A DNA stretch of 64,000 bases from positions 992,001-1,056,000 of the forward strand of contig JAGQDJ010000633.1 in the NCBI GenBank assembly GCA_022885665.1. The letters run 5' to 3'. The position numbers were made by a program, and so were the translations under genes. This document shows positions 1 to 12,300 of this stretch, piece after piece. The DNA is from Triops longicaudatus. Its lineage: Eukaryota > Arthropoda > Branchiopoda > Notostraca > Triopsidae. Each line of letters opens with the position of its first letter. The stretch's first letter is position 1. Below the pieces are notes generated by a model, which was given only the letters and a program-made list of their open reading frames with translations, was not told the origin of the DNA and did no database searches.

Positions 1-867
1 TATGATAGCTATTTCCAGCGTCGGTTAGTTTCCCGACAACATGGGGCGCTAAGCTGTACTTTTCATTTTTTTTCTATCAAGTTTTTCTTTCAGTTTTCTT
101 GACATAGTTTTCGTAGAAAACAATATCCCCAACACACGCAGGGATTAATGTTTCGTCTTTTTTCAAGAAGCGAATCTGTAGGCGTCAGATCTGGATTCCA
201 CTTGCTTCTTGGGCTGATTATAAGTACGATTGAGGTCAAGCCCCGTTCCCAGGGCTTGTAGGAGTTTACCCCCCACCCGAAATGTTAAATTTATAATGGT
301 AAGCATTGGCGCCTACAAAAAGTGTCCAAAAAATTTCATACGTCCCCCTCCCCGAACTGAAACCCTGGTTGAGGTACTAAAACGGACTGACAGCCAGGAA
401 ACCTCGTTTTTCATAGAAAAGGGAGAACCAAGAAAAAATTCACCAGTTTTATGAATAAAAGAACTGTCTGGGTTTCCAAGCAATGTGCGCAGTAAGAAAA
501 GGGCGACAAGAATTTGACAAGAGCTTATTTCCCTAGATGCCTATCTTATGGCTGTTGCTTGTGGCCCGCGCTCTGTAGGAGAGACCAATTCTGCCTCAGA
601 GCCGTAAATGCAACAAGGAACTGTTACTTCCTTGCTCCAATATCGTAAAAAAAGCAACTGGAGAGCAAACCAGGGCTGCTTTTGCTGGTACTCAACATGT
701 CGGCTTTTCTTTTTCTGGATTTGTTGTAACAAAAAGCGTAATAGGGGGAGAGCCACTGGGGTTTATGCGGAAGCGAGGAAGTTTCCATTAAAGAAAGCTG
801 TCCATTTAATCGAAAGAAGAATACCTAAGAACTAATCATCGGGGTCCAACGTGTTGTCATCGTAATC
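1..867. other. 5' flank / leader of unc-13
   Basis: No coding exon is supported here. Short frames are present but lack recognisable domains or splice partners. The region precedes the unc-13 start at 868, so it should hold 5' UTR and possibly promoter sequence. An in-frame stop (TAA at 826-828) lies upstream of the chosen ATG, so the long frame does not extend leftwards without another exon. Confidence 0.6.
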
Positions 868-3800
868 ATGGAGTTGCCTACAGCGTCTGTGAATAGTACC
901 GTTACTGACAATGCGAGGAGCAATAAAAGTGGAGGAGGAACTCGGAAACCTTTGACTCACTTAGATCGATTAGTGTCAGAATACATGGACCGGTTGGGTG
1001 CAAAACTCACGTTGTTAGAAGCAGAGCTCTGTTATGCCTGGAAAGCTCTTGACTTCTTGTCTTTGGAGTATGTAAGAATGTGGGAGCGGCTGGAGACGGT
1101 TGAGGTTCTCTTGTATGAACAGCAAAGCACTATAACGCACCTCGTCGAATTCTACAGTACCGCCCAAGAAAGCTTGCCTAGTGCCAATATTCACCAAGCT
1201 TCGAGTTTGCTGCCAGCGCTTCCCGAATGCCCACCTGCTCAAGCAGCCCAAACCGTCCCGGAAACGGCAGCTTCTCCGGAAAAAGCCGCCAGCGAAGATT
1301 CCTTCGCCGTGCAGCTCATGTCTCAGTTACAAGCTCTGGAATCCTGCAAGCTTGGACTCTCGCAGCTGAACGTTGAAGATTTGGAATCTGTCGACTCTTT
1401 ATCGCAAATGGATGACAATATACCTCATGCTACTTTTGATGAAGAGGAGCCTAAAATGGACCGTTTAGCTGACGAGTCCTTTTACAAAAGCCTTAATTTC
1501 GCTCATCGGGAAAGCCCTTCCTTGGTGTCAGACTCGGATATGGAAGTGAAAATGATCTGGGAGTCGGCCGCTACCGATCCCCAGACCGGAGTGACAGACG
1601 AAAATCAGCCTCAGAGTCCTGACGAGTATCAACAAGACGTGTTTTCGGCTCTCGATTACTTGGCTTACCGGCGTTGTTCTCCGGCAAATATGACAAGTCT
1701 GTCAGCTACGGATGAGCAAGATATGGATTCCTTGTATCGATTAGTAGCACTGGACAACCCCAGTGCTCTGGATAAACTCCGTGAAATGGATCGGCTAAGT
1801 CACAAGCTCAAGCAAGACTCGCGGAAGATTAACGAACTTCGTGACCGGCTGTTGCACTCTTCTTTTAATACCTCGCCGCGGTGTTCGGTTCCCGTATCAC
1901 TATCCAATCAAAGCGTAACAAGTAGCTATTCGACTTCACCCAAAACTTTGGAAGAACAGCTTCATTTGGCGTTTATGGAATCAGACTTGGGGAAACGGGG
2001 CGTAAGGAACACCTCCCTCACTGCTTCCTTCACCTACGCATTAAGCGCTACCGAGCCACTGCCAACCAGTAGCACCAGCTGTCTGTCACAGCAGACAGAT
2101 TTTGCAGCGTCTTTGGGATGGCCCGAAAACATCGTTAAGCTAGTTCCGGAACACGAAAAGCAAGGCTTGAGCCATTCTTCTCCTGCCCAAGCCGGTAGTC
2201 CGTACCGGTCAGTTGTAGTATCAGAGACCCATTTATCATCCGTTGACTATGAAATATCCCGGGTGCCATCCCCTTCCCGTCCTGCTCCAACGGCCACGGC
2301 AACAGGCCCGCACACTACTTCTTCGACTCCCCAGCACTCTGCCTCGCTTGCAGTAGGCCGGCACGATGTCAATTACTCGACCGCGCCCGCTCATCACTCC
2401 TCCACGTCGTACGGAGGACCGGAAAACAGTACATCTATCCACTCCGAGTCTCCCACATTCAAGCCACCGTATACCACAGGCAATAACCCTGGCTCGGTCT
2501 GGAACTTCACGAGTATTACTCTAGCCCAGAGTAGTGCTAATGTTTCGACTTTGAGCTTTTCCGGTGCAATGACTGTGTCTCGCTCGCCGAAATCTCCTCG
2601 TAGCCGCCGGGCCGGTTCTCCTACGCGTTTGTCCAATCAGTCGACCCTTTCTTGCAGTACTACGCGGTCGGATTCGGGCGTTTCGTCGTTAAGTGGTTGG
2701 TCTAGTCTTGAAAAATCGCCCGGTAGCCCCAAGCAACAACCAGCCGACACGGTAGGCGCTCATAGCGTTAACGAGCGGCAAAAGTTGGGTCATCTCTTCG
2801 GGAACCCCAACTCTCACGTGCTAGAGATACCAACTAGCACGCAGGCAGTCGATCTGTCACACCATTCATTTCCTGACTGCGCTTCAATTATGTCAAAGAA
2901 TGTCAGTAGCAGTGACACCTGGGGAATGAAAATGGTCGATAGTGCTTACGCACACATTGCCCATTCGTTCGGTAGTAACGCGTTATCTTTAACGACTGCC
3001 AAGAGCACGAATAACACCTTGATGGCCTCCCATAATTTGACCAATGAAACCTGGAACATTAATGGCCCTATTTGTTCCGTGGTGACCTCACCCAGCCCGC
3101 GGGTGTTTTCCACAATTGAGCCCAACGCGAACACCTATAGACCCATAGCCCCAGCCATCCATGAGGTGCATCATTATCACCCGTGTCCTCTAGCCAGCGA
3201 AGAAGATAGTCCCTTCAGGACTGAAATGGCTTATAACTTGTACGAAAGACCTCTTAATTCGTCCTTTCCTTCCAAGCGCCACAGCCCTAAAATAATACGA
3301 GCTGATTCGGGGCCCCAACCCATTCTTGATTTCCCAACACCGACCGACGAGAATTGGTACGTTCCGGGCTTATGCAGGGATGTTGATACTTATCGTGGCA
3401 GCAATACCCCGAGTCCCGCTCCGACTACTGCCAATTATGCTGACTCAGTCATTGGTCCTGCACCCGGAGACGGTAACGGAATCTACAGTTCTCATCCCGG
3501 GCTAACCCACGTGCCCGAGCCAGCACCCACTGGTTCTGAATCCCTTCGCTGGAGAGAAACTCCACCGCCTCAACCAACCACTGCTCCCAAGTTTTCGAAT
3601 TATTCACAACAAGCTCTCAGAGACCCGCTCTCCCCACCCGATCCGCCCCCTCGACATTTACATTACACGCCGCTGGGTCGACCCGGACTCCCAGTTGGCT
3701 CACCCCCTTTTCAGCCACAACACTTGGACTTGTTGCCACAAAGTGTGACCGTTTTTTCTACTATCTCGTGGAACCCTTCGACGTGCACGGGTAACTATGC

Positions 3801-6339
3801 CTATTCCAGTGCAGGGACGCACAACAAGCATCTGCGAGGGGACCGGAGTAGCACAAGCTCTCTGGAAAGTTATCAGTACACTGTTGGGGTTTCTGACACT
3901 GCGAAAGACTACGGAGCCAGAGATCCCTATTACTATTCTCTCCTCGGCCAAGGAGGGTTTCTTGAGCCCCAGTCGCCACGAACGTCCGCTGGCGTCAGTT
4001 CGAGCAGTAACACACTGCCGGATTGGGAAGCAGCCGACTGTCTGCCTCCGGCATTGCGTTACGGCTACAGCCCCGAACATAGACGGTTGTACCAAGATGG
4101 CACACCCCGCAGTGACACGACGAAAAATGTTCTGGTTTCGCAAGCCGGGTACATAACCATAGCCACTACAGCCCCGCAGATCGAGTCAGTTCCTCCACTG
4201 ACAAAGATGTCAGCGGAAAGCCATTTAAATCGCAAGGGCAAGCTGAAAAAAGGCATTAAAGGCGCCATGAACAGTCTGTCGCATATCCTCCCTGACTGGC
4301 GAAATCGCGAATGTCCCATGCGCTCGAATTCTTTGCCGTTAGGCGTTGACGGCACTGCTGGGAAATCCTATGCACCTGTATCGAGCGCAAAAAACCCTGT
4401 AACAACTAGCCGAAGTTTGACCGGCTCTTTACCCAGGCCCAAGAAAGCCGGCAAGAAGATTGCTTCACGCGTATCGAACTTTATCCAGCAACACAAATCA
4501 GGGAAAGTGAAGAAACCTGGGGCTTGGCGTAGCCAGTCTTCAGGAAGCGATGCTTCGGATGCCGAGTCCGCAGGGAGCCAGCCGTTCTACAGCCCACCGA
4601 TGGCGGCCTCAGACACCCCACCTGCTAGGACAAATCCTCCTGTTAGCTCGCTGCTCCCACGAATGCCTGTACAGCGGGCGGCATCCTTGACGGTAGACTC
4701 GAGTTTGGATGGGATCGATACGGAAAGCGAGTTTGAGCAATTCTCAGATTTGCCCGATGAAGAAATGGCGTTATTTGACCAAATCTCAAGGAAACCCTCG
4801 GCTAATCTGACATTCTGCGCCAGCAGCCAAGAATTTGCTGTATCCAGAGCGCTGGGCAAGTACCGCCAACGTCAACATAGCTTATCTCAAGAAGAGCCAA
4901 GTCCTGATTTGGCCAATGCAAATAATTTAACACAGCCTATACAGCCACCGCATGCACCCGGGAGCAACGAAGAATTGCGAGAAGGCGCGCCGATTGTTTT
5001 GCCAACTAATGAATTAGGCAAGCGGTCTGAAACTCCCAGAGACGCACCAACAGCCGAAGCTCAATTAACGCCCGAATTAGAAACCGTGTCTTTCCCATTT
5101 CAGAAAGTTTCATTCCGGAGCTCAGCAAGGGATGAGTCTTTAATTTCTCCAGAGGAAACTGGCCATTTTGAGCCCCAAGCAGAGCCGACAGCTATTTGCG
5201 ACCATAAAACGGAAATGCCAGCACCTACGATAACTCCCAAAGCCCCCAGCTCCTTCCTGCTGGAAGTCCCCTCGTCGACGCTGCGTCCAGTGGGATTAGA
5301 TGACGATGAAAGCAAAAGTTTGCGTTCTTGGCGCGGAAGTACTTCACGCGTGTCCTCTCGCCGCCAAAGTACCGAAGAAAGTATTGACAGCGACGACGAA
5401 TGGTACCGCTATGGGATGATGCAACTGCAAGAAATGGAACGCAAAAACCAATTGCAGCGGCAGTATTCAGTGGTTCCTGCTTTGTCGAAAAATCAAGTAG
5501 TGCAGCAAGTCTTTACGGAAGAAGAAAATGACGATAAGTCTTATCAATACCGAGAGCACGTCAGACATCAGATGCACATCGTTCTGCAACAGCTCATCCA
5601 GCACGTTCCGGAAGTGCCGGACTATCAAACTACTTCGTATTGGTACGGTGAATGCATCCAGGACGTTGATGAATACATATCGCCCAGTCCGGCCCTCGAA
5701 GAACCCGATTCTCTGCCCGTTCCCGCGCGGAGTTTCTTGGCCGTTGACGATGACCAATCGTCAGGTGAGACAAGCGGACCAGACAGCCCGACGCAAGGCT
5801 TTTATAGCGACGAAGAAGATATGGCTCCCGATGATCGGTACACTAACTGCAATATTGAACCTTACGTTCCGAACGCAGAACCCGATAACGAAAACTACGA
5901 CTTTGACCAAGACTTGCATACAACGGAACCGCTTGAGTTCACCGAGCTTGTGTCCTCCGTCGCACCAGCCCCAGATCCCGTGCCCGACCCCACCCCTCCG
6001 TCCCACCCGCCGCTGTTGCCGCGCTTGTCGGCGAGTAACATTGCGTCGAATGTTTTCTCCTTTTTCGTCTCAAGCCCTAAGGATCAAGAAACAACGCCAG
6101 AAGTCCAGCCATCGAATATTCTGGTGTCCAAGGAAAATGGCATGAACGAAGAAACGGGTATAACTGGAGAGGAGAAAACGACGGCAGAATCTTGTTCTAG
6201 CCCCTCCCCGTCTGCAAGTAAACCAGGTGCTGCTCGCTGGAAATTGGTCAAGACTCTCAAAGAAAAGAAAGCTGAAGGCAACAATTCCAAGTTGGGTACC
6301 AGTGGTACTGGCAGTAGTCCTACCACAGAAACTGTTACG
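868..6339 (+). CDS. unc-13: Giant first coding exon of unc-13 (1824 residues)
   Basis: One uninterrupted 5472-nt frame ends at a GTAAGA donor (6340) in phase 0 and splices to a Gly/Ser-rich mini-exon at 9520. Residues about 31-100 look helical and coiled-coil-like (LDRLVSEYMDRLGAKL onward). Residues about 230-330 contain another helical block with LYRLVALDNPSALDKL. Most of the rest is Ser/Pro/Thr-rich and probably disordered. Two basic stretches occur near residues 1120-1150 and 1190-1225. An acidic, Tyr-rich segment lies near 1560-1660. No C2A domain is visible, as expected for invertebrate long isoforms with divergent N-termini. In this family N-terminal regions help position the protein at the active zone; that role here is inference. 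Confidence 0.9.
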
Positions 6340-9300
6340 GTAAGACATTTCTTCTGTGGGTAACCTTAAGTTACTCCTGATGTGACCTTGCTTGATCTGT
6401 GTTTCTTATTCAGTTGCCAGGCGTCCGTCACTATAATAGCTTAATTTAATAGAGGAACGTAACACTTGACCATTCTGAAAGGCTTTAATTTGAGGGCTCT
6501 TCAGCGAACGCCCAGCAGTCCCCTTACGGATCTTTTTATGCCGCCCTAGTACTAGAGCAAAATCAACATTTTATTGCCTTTTCTGACATAACAGGGCTTC
6601 ACGCTGCCGTAAGTTGTAATACGAGGAAAATGCGTTTTGTATGACTTGGTTGGGTTTAGGTTTATTTGTAATATTTTGAGTATTTGTAAGCATAACACAC
6701 AAACTGTAGAGAAATGAGGGCCATAAAAAGAGTGTACAACAAAGGGTTACCAGCTGGCTTCACGCGAGTGTCAACGTACTTTCGGGCGTAGAACTTGAAG
6801 TCTGATTAAACTTGTTAACCCATTGTCGACTCAGCCATGATCAAGTGGTGTACTTTGTGTATTCAACCTGCGTTTGAACACCATGAACGAGTACGTTCGT
6901 TAAGTTCTGCTCAAATCACTCAGTGTAACTAAATAAGGAGGTAAAGGCCATATACCTGAGAGAAAATCGATGCTAGCAGAACCGTCGTGCTCTGTAGTGC
7001 CGTAAAAGCGGAGAAAATGCAAAGGGAGAGAAAACGCACGGCAACTCTTTCTGTTTGTTCCGATCCAGCGAATCGATAGTGTAATCCTATCGAAATTATA
7101 CAACGTTGTGTAACTTAATGACCGACTCACGCGATTTAATCCCAAAACGTGAGTAATGGTAAAGAATGATCAAACCGGCCTTGGACCTCCAGTCGGCTGG
7201 AAGACATGATTAATAGCTAAGAAGTTCTCATTCAATTAGCAAGATATTTTTTCCAGAAGATATATAAGGCCTATGTATTATAATGTACAGTATTGCTATA
7301 TCGGGGAGTACTCATGTTTGTGCAAGAGTTCGTGTCGCTTTCTTTGCTCTTGGCATTGTCTTCCACGAATATTAATCTGGGAGAAATAGTAATAGCTCAC
7401 CCTGGGGAGCCTTCGGGTAAATATGGTACAATACGTTTTTTCTGGGGTATTTATTCGCGTCTCCCTCGTCTCCTTAGGAGTGTTTATTCGCGTCGGGAGG
7501 TAAAGGGTAGTGTAGCATTCCCTTCGCAGGAAATGTACTGTACCAATGTGCCAGAAAAACTGCATTTAGAGTTGCGTGCCCTTTATGTACGCACGGCACG
7601 TTCTGGCCGTGGCTCCCGTTGCCTATAAAGAAAAACATACGAGGTTATACATCATAATAAACACGCAGTCCTTGGTAATCCCACGGAATAGAAACAGCAG
7701 GAGCTTCTTGCTCACGCTATGCAGTAATATGCTAAGATACAATGAGCCATCTTTAGCAGAGCTTTTACTAGAAAGCAGAGAAGAAATATCCTGTTGGTAT
7801 TTTTCTTCCGGTTCCGAGTCTTCTGCGCACTCAGTGTTTTCTGGGTACTTGTGTGGGAATTATGTAAGAATTTTTACCGCAAATGGTAACAGTTCTGGTA
7901 CGCGTCAAAATAAAATGTAAAAATAGCGATTTTGGTACGTGTCAATTTTTATCATGGACGTCGTTTAGTGACGTCTGTAAGCGGGCAATACTTTCAATAG
8001 AACAGTTACAAGAGCCAAGTTTCGCAGTCTCAAATGACTTCCAATTCAAAAGCGTCTTGGAGGATCTCGTTGTATAATGCTGCAAGCTAACGACCAGTAC
8101 TCTCGTTGTTGCACTTATTGTCTTTTTCTTTTGAATTCCCGTAAAGATCACGTGAAGGGCACTGGACCCCGTTTCCAGGGCGAGTAATTCAGCTGCTGGG
8201 ACGTTTCGTGTCAAAAGCTACTTGGGAATAAGGGAAAGGGGGGGTTCAGCGGATAGCTGTGGGGCCTTCGTGGGCGTACAAGGAGAAATAGTGTTACGTA
8301 AAAGGTGCAGGGACTTACAGGGCTGAGAGAAGGATAGAAAAGAAGAGACAGACAAACCCTTGGAGTCCAACAAAGGCGTTCCAGTGTAGTTCCATTATGA
8401 AACACTGTTCAAATCCGAAGGAGAAAGAAATGAGAGCAACATAGAATTTTTTTCTTTTTCAAACAAGAGCAGACAGACATGTATATATAGTATACACCGT
8501 AGATCAATAGGGTGTACGAGTTGCCCCGAGTACGAACCTTTTTTTTACGGCGCATAGCTCCCGTTTAGTAACTAATGTTACTGACAGCTAGAATGAAGAG
8601 TAATTGGAAAATTGTCAAGTTTCGCTGACAAACTCACCAGCAAGGATAGAGAATAATTAGAATATATCTTGAAGGCCCGGATACTTAACGAAGGAACTTT
8701 TATGACTGAGTGCAGGCGTTCCATTTCCAACTTTTAACTGCCATGGCAACCCGCAGCTATTTTGGCTGTCCGGAAAGCCAGGAATATGTTTGCGAGTAAC
8801 GAGCTAAGACATGCACAAAATAACGTCGAGGTGTTAATGAAATATAGAACGCGAGGAATGGACTCTATTAAAGCTCTTGTTAAATAAAACGTCAGTTGGG
8901 AGCTCATCAAACCTTGACGAGGTGCATGTCGCAGCGCAGATTGCTCATGAACTGTCGCATTCGTAGGCATGTTGCTTAGCACGGGATTTACCCTAAGGCT
9001 CACGGCAGGATTGGTGAAAATTAACGATACGTCAAAACACGACACGATTAGCGTGAGTGAAATCAGTTTCCCTGAGGAGAAGTCAACCGTATGAATGAGC
9101 AGCGGAGAGATAAAGCAGCAGAGCTTTTTCAGTGACGAGACTAAAAGAAAGAAAAGCACTTTGAAATAAACCCATTTTGAAACTTCCTTAACGGGTCTTT
9201 TCAAGCCTGGTTGAGGACTTGCTGCCCTGGAAAAGATATTGCACGCATGTGTATCTAGTTTCGATGGAAGCCTCTCTTTTGAGAAAATGGAACGTACCTA

Positions 9301-12300
9301 ATAAGCAAAAAAGCCAGAAGTTAGTTGTTTTCTTTTTTAAAAAATGTAAAGAACGACACATTCTCAAGGTATTTTTTCTTTTTTGGTGAGTATGTGCAGC
9401 AAGCGTGAAAATTAAGCTCGTTAATAAAGCGAGCAATCCAAATGCCGAAAGCGGAAATACTCACATTTCCTTGAAAAGCGAACATGCTTTTTTTCTCACG
9501 TACATTTTTTTTCTCTTAGAATGGATCTGGTTCGGGAAGCGGAAGCGGAAGTAGAGGAAATGGGTAAGTCGAGATTAATCGTTAATAAGTTTTGATGTAT
9601 AAACAGAACCAACTCCAGTGAGGAATAGTACCAGCTTTCCAGTACAATTTCTGCTATTGTTTTTATCCAGTATCTCTCACATGTAACGATTTTTTTTATT
9701 TATTTTTTTTTTTGTCAAACTGATATGTAGGTATAATTCATAATGTCTCATGGACAGGAGTTTTGTTTCTGCTAACATTTAAACCATTGTGTTCTGAAAC
9801 GGATTTTTGTATTGCATGAGTAGAACATTTTACATGAAACGGTATCTGATGTCTTCTCTGTGATGTATGTTCATTTTTCTAAACAAAAAGTCTTAAAATT
9901 AGAACAAAATCCTGTTGACCCATCACGGTACCTCTTTTCCCATCAGTGGAGTAATAAGTAGAAGGAATTAACTTTTCTCTTCATTTAAACTACGACTTCA
10001 GGTTACCGGGTGACAACCCATTTTATAGCACCATCGATAGCATGCCGGACATTCGGCCTCGACGCAAGTCGATTCCTCTGGTCTCAGAACTTGTAAGTCT
10101 GTGTTAACAATTTTTTCGCTCTCCAGTTGAACGCTTTATTATAACATGTGCGTATTAAGCTAAGACATTTCACGCGTTTTTTTCGATCTTGCTTTCCCTT
10201 ATTGCTGTCCTGGACTATAGGTGCTTAAGGTAAAAAGAAGTCAAGCTTTGTTTTTATGTTACTTCTTCCCACCTTTCTAACACTGCACAATAAATATGAT
10301 CAACGATCGCCCTAATTCAAAAGTAATATTGATCATTACGTGTTTCAGACCATGGCTGCCACAAAGAGGAATGCTGGGCTTACATCGGTCATTCCCCGCG
10401 CTACACTCAACGACGAAGAATTGGTGAGTATCACGCTATAGCGAGAGTGCACTTTATTAACTCTTTTCATTTATTCTTATTTTCTTCTTGCGTTATACTA
10501 AGCGTCCTGTTTATCTATGATCCTTCTATCTCCAAAGATGCTTTTTAATTAACAAAAAATAGAGGCAAAAACTCTAATCTGTGCTTTTTGCCTTCATCTC
10601 AGAAAATGCACGTGTACAAGAAAACACTCCAAGCGTTAATTTACCCCATTTCAAGTACCACACCCCATAATTTTCAACCGTGGACAGCCACTTCGCCAAC
10701 CTATTGTTACGAATGTGAAGGCCTACTCTGGGGCATCGCGAGACAAGGGGTCCGCTGCACGGAATGCGGCGTCAAGTGTCACGACAAGTGCCGAGACTTG
10801 CTCAACGCCGACTGTTTACAACGTAAGAGCCAGACAGAACCATTGCTTCGATATGAAAGGAACAACGGGTTTAGTACGGTACTAAAATCAGAGATATCGT
10901 ATTGCAGGGGCGGCGGAAAAGAGTTCCAAACACGGTGCGGAGGATAAAACGCAGAGTATTATCACTGCCATGAAAGAACGCATGAAGCAACGGGAGCGCA
11001 ATAAGCCGGAAATTTTCGAGTTAATCAGGTAAGTTAATTTTGTCGTTCGAATCATTTAAGGAATTCAATATAAAAAGTTAAAGAAACCAGGAGTACGCAG
11101 AAATTAAACTTCGACGGCCTGTCCTCTGCGTTAACTAGTGGCTGTTTGGTTTGAATTGTGATTTTTTAGGGATACATTCACCATCGACGATCAGGTTCAT
11201 ATCAATCATATGAAAACTATCAAGCAATCCGTATTGGATGGTACCAGCAAGTGGTCAGCTAAGATTGCCATCACAGGTCTGTTTGTCTCGTCCACCTTAG
11301 CTTTCTCAAGAAAGTGAAAAAGAGAAAAAACGTGAAAGAATGCCGTGAGCTACGCCTTGTCCTGGCTGTTGTTGCTCTTCATCAGCTAAAATCCCTAAAA
11401 GCACCTTGACTGTCCTGATGTTTCAGCTCTTGTTGTCTCTCTTTGTTGAACATATTGTTTATGTTGTTACCTGGTCGTCTCGTCTACGTTCGCCGTCTTT
11501 CAAACTATTGGCCCATTAACGGTCAAAATTGCAAAATTCTCTTCAGGCTTTCAGTGTTTCTTCGTCCTATAAGCACCACGCCAAACCAAACGGAAGAAAT
11601 GATGCTGCAATGATATGAATACTTTCGTCGTATCCGCCTGACAGCTGCAAACAAACTTATTTGCTTGATTTTGTCACTTCTTGTTTGTGTGAAAAGAGCT
11701 TTACCTTTCCGTGTATTATATTCCTGTTTTGACAAATATTTGTATGTCCGCAGAATGACTTTTAGTATCGACCCTGATACCCACATTGACTCGCTAGAGC
11801 AAGCAGAAAGTTCCGTTTTGGAAGGCACAGCCAATTGGTCATGCAAGATTGCAGTTACAGGTACCCACACACCACAGATTTTTCAGAGAGCGAACCATAC
11901 AAAATAGCCAGCAAGCACATTTGACGAAAGACACACACAAGCATTTTAAAACCCTTTTGTAAATAAAACTTGTGTTCGGGTTTGGGTTATAACGGAGCTT
12001 AGCGGGGTAAAACACCGAGAAAACTGAATTTAATGCGTAGAACCTGCCAATAAGTAGCATATTACCGAGTCCGTAAACGAATTGTAGACAATTAAGAAAA
12101 TAAGTGTCAGGCTGTACAGATTCATTTAAAAGCAAAGTAAATTTACCGCCTTTTGGCCTTGAAGTATTTTTGCAGATGCTACTAGCATGTTGAGAACCGA
12201 CATGTCTGAACCTGCTACTTGCATGGAACTATTTTTTACCGGGTTCAGTAATACAATAATTTTTATCTATCAATGTAGTTTATTTCGTGGCCAGTTCGAC

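Noticed and set aside
3700..4143. 147-codon minus-strand frame inside the large unc-13 exon
   Set aside because: Antisense shadow of a long coding exon with no domain, start context or splice support.
7293..7628. 111-codon plus-strand frame in unc-13 intron 1 as an alternative first exon
   Set aside because: No donor that joins in frame to the 9520 exon was evident and the peptide shows no recognisable feature.
8734..9204. 156-codon minus-strand frame within unc-13 intron 1
   Set aside because: Hydrophobic, low-information translation without recognised domain; long frames of this size occur by chance in 3 kb.
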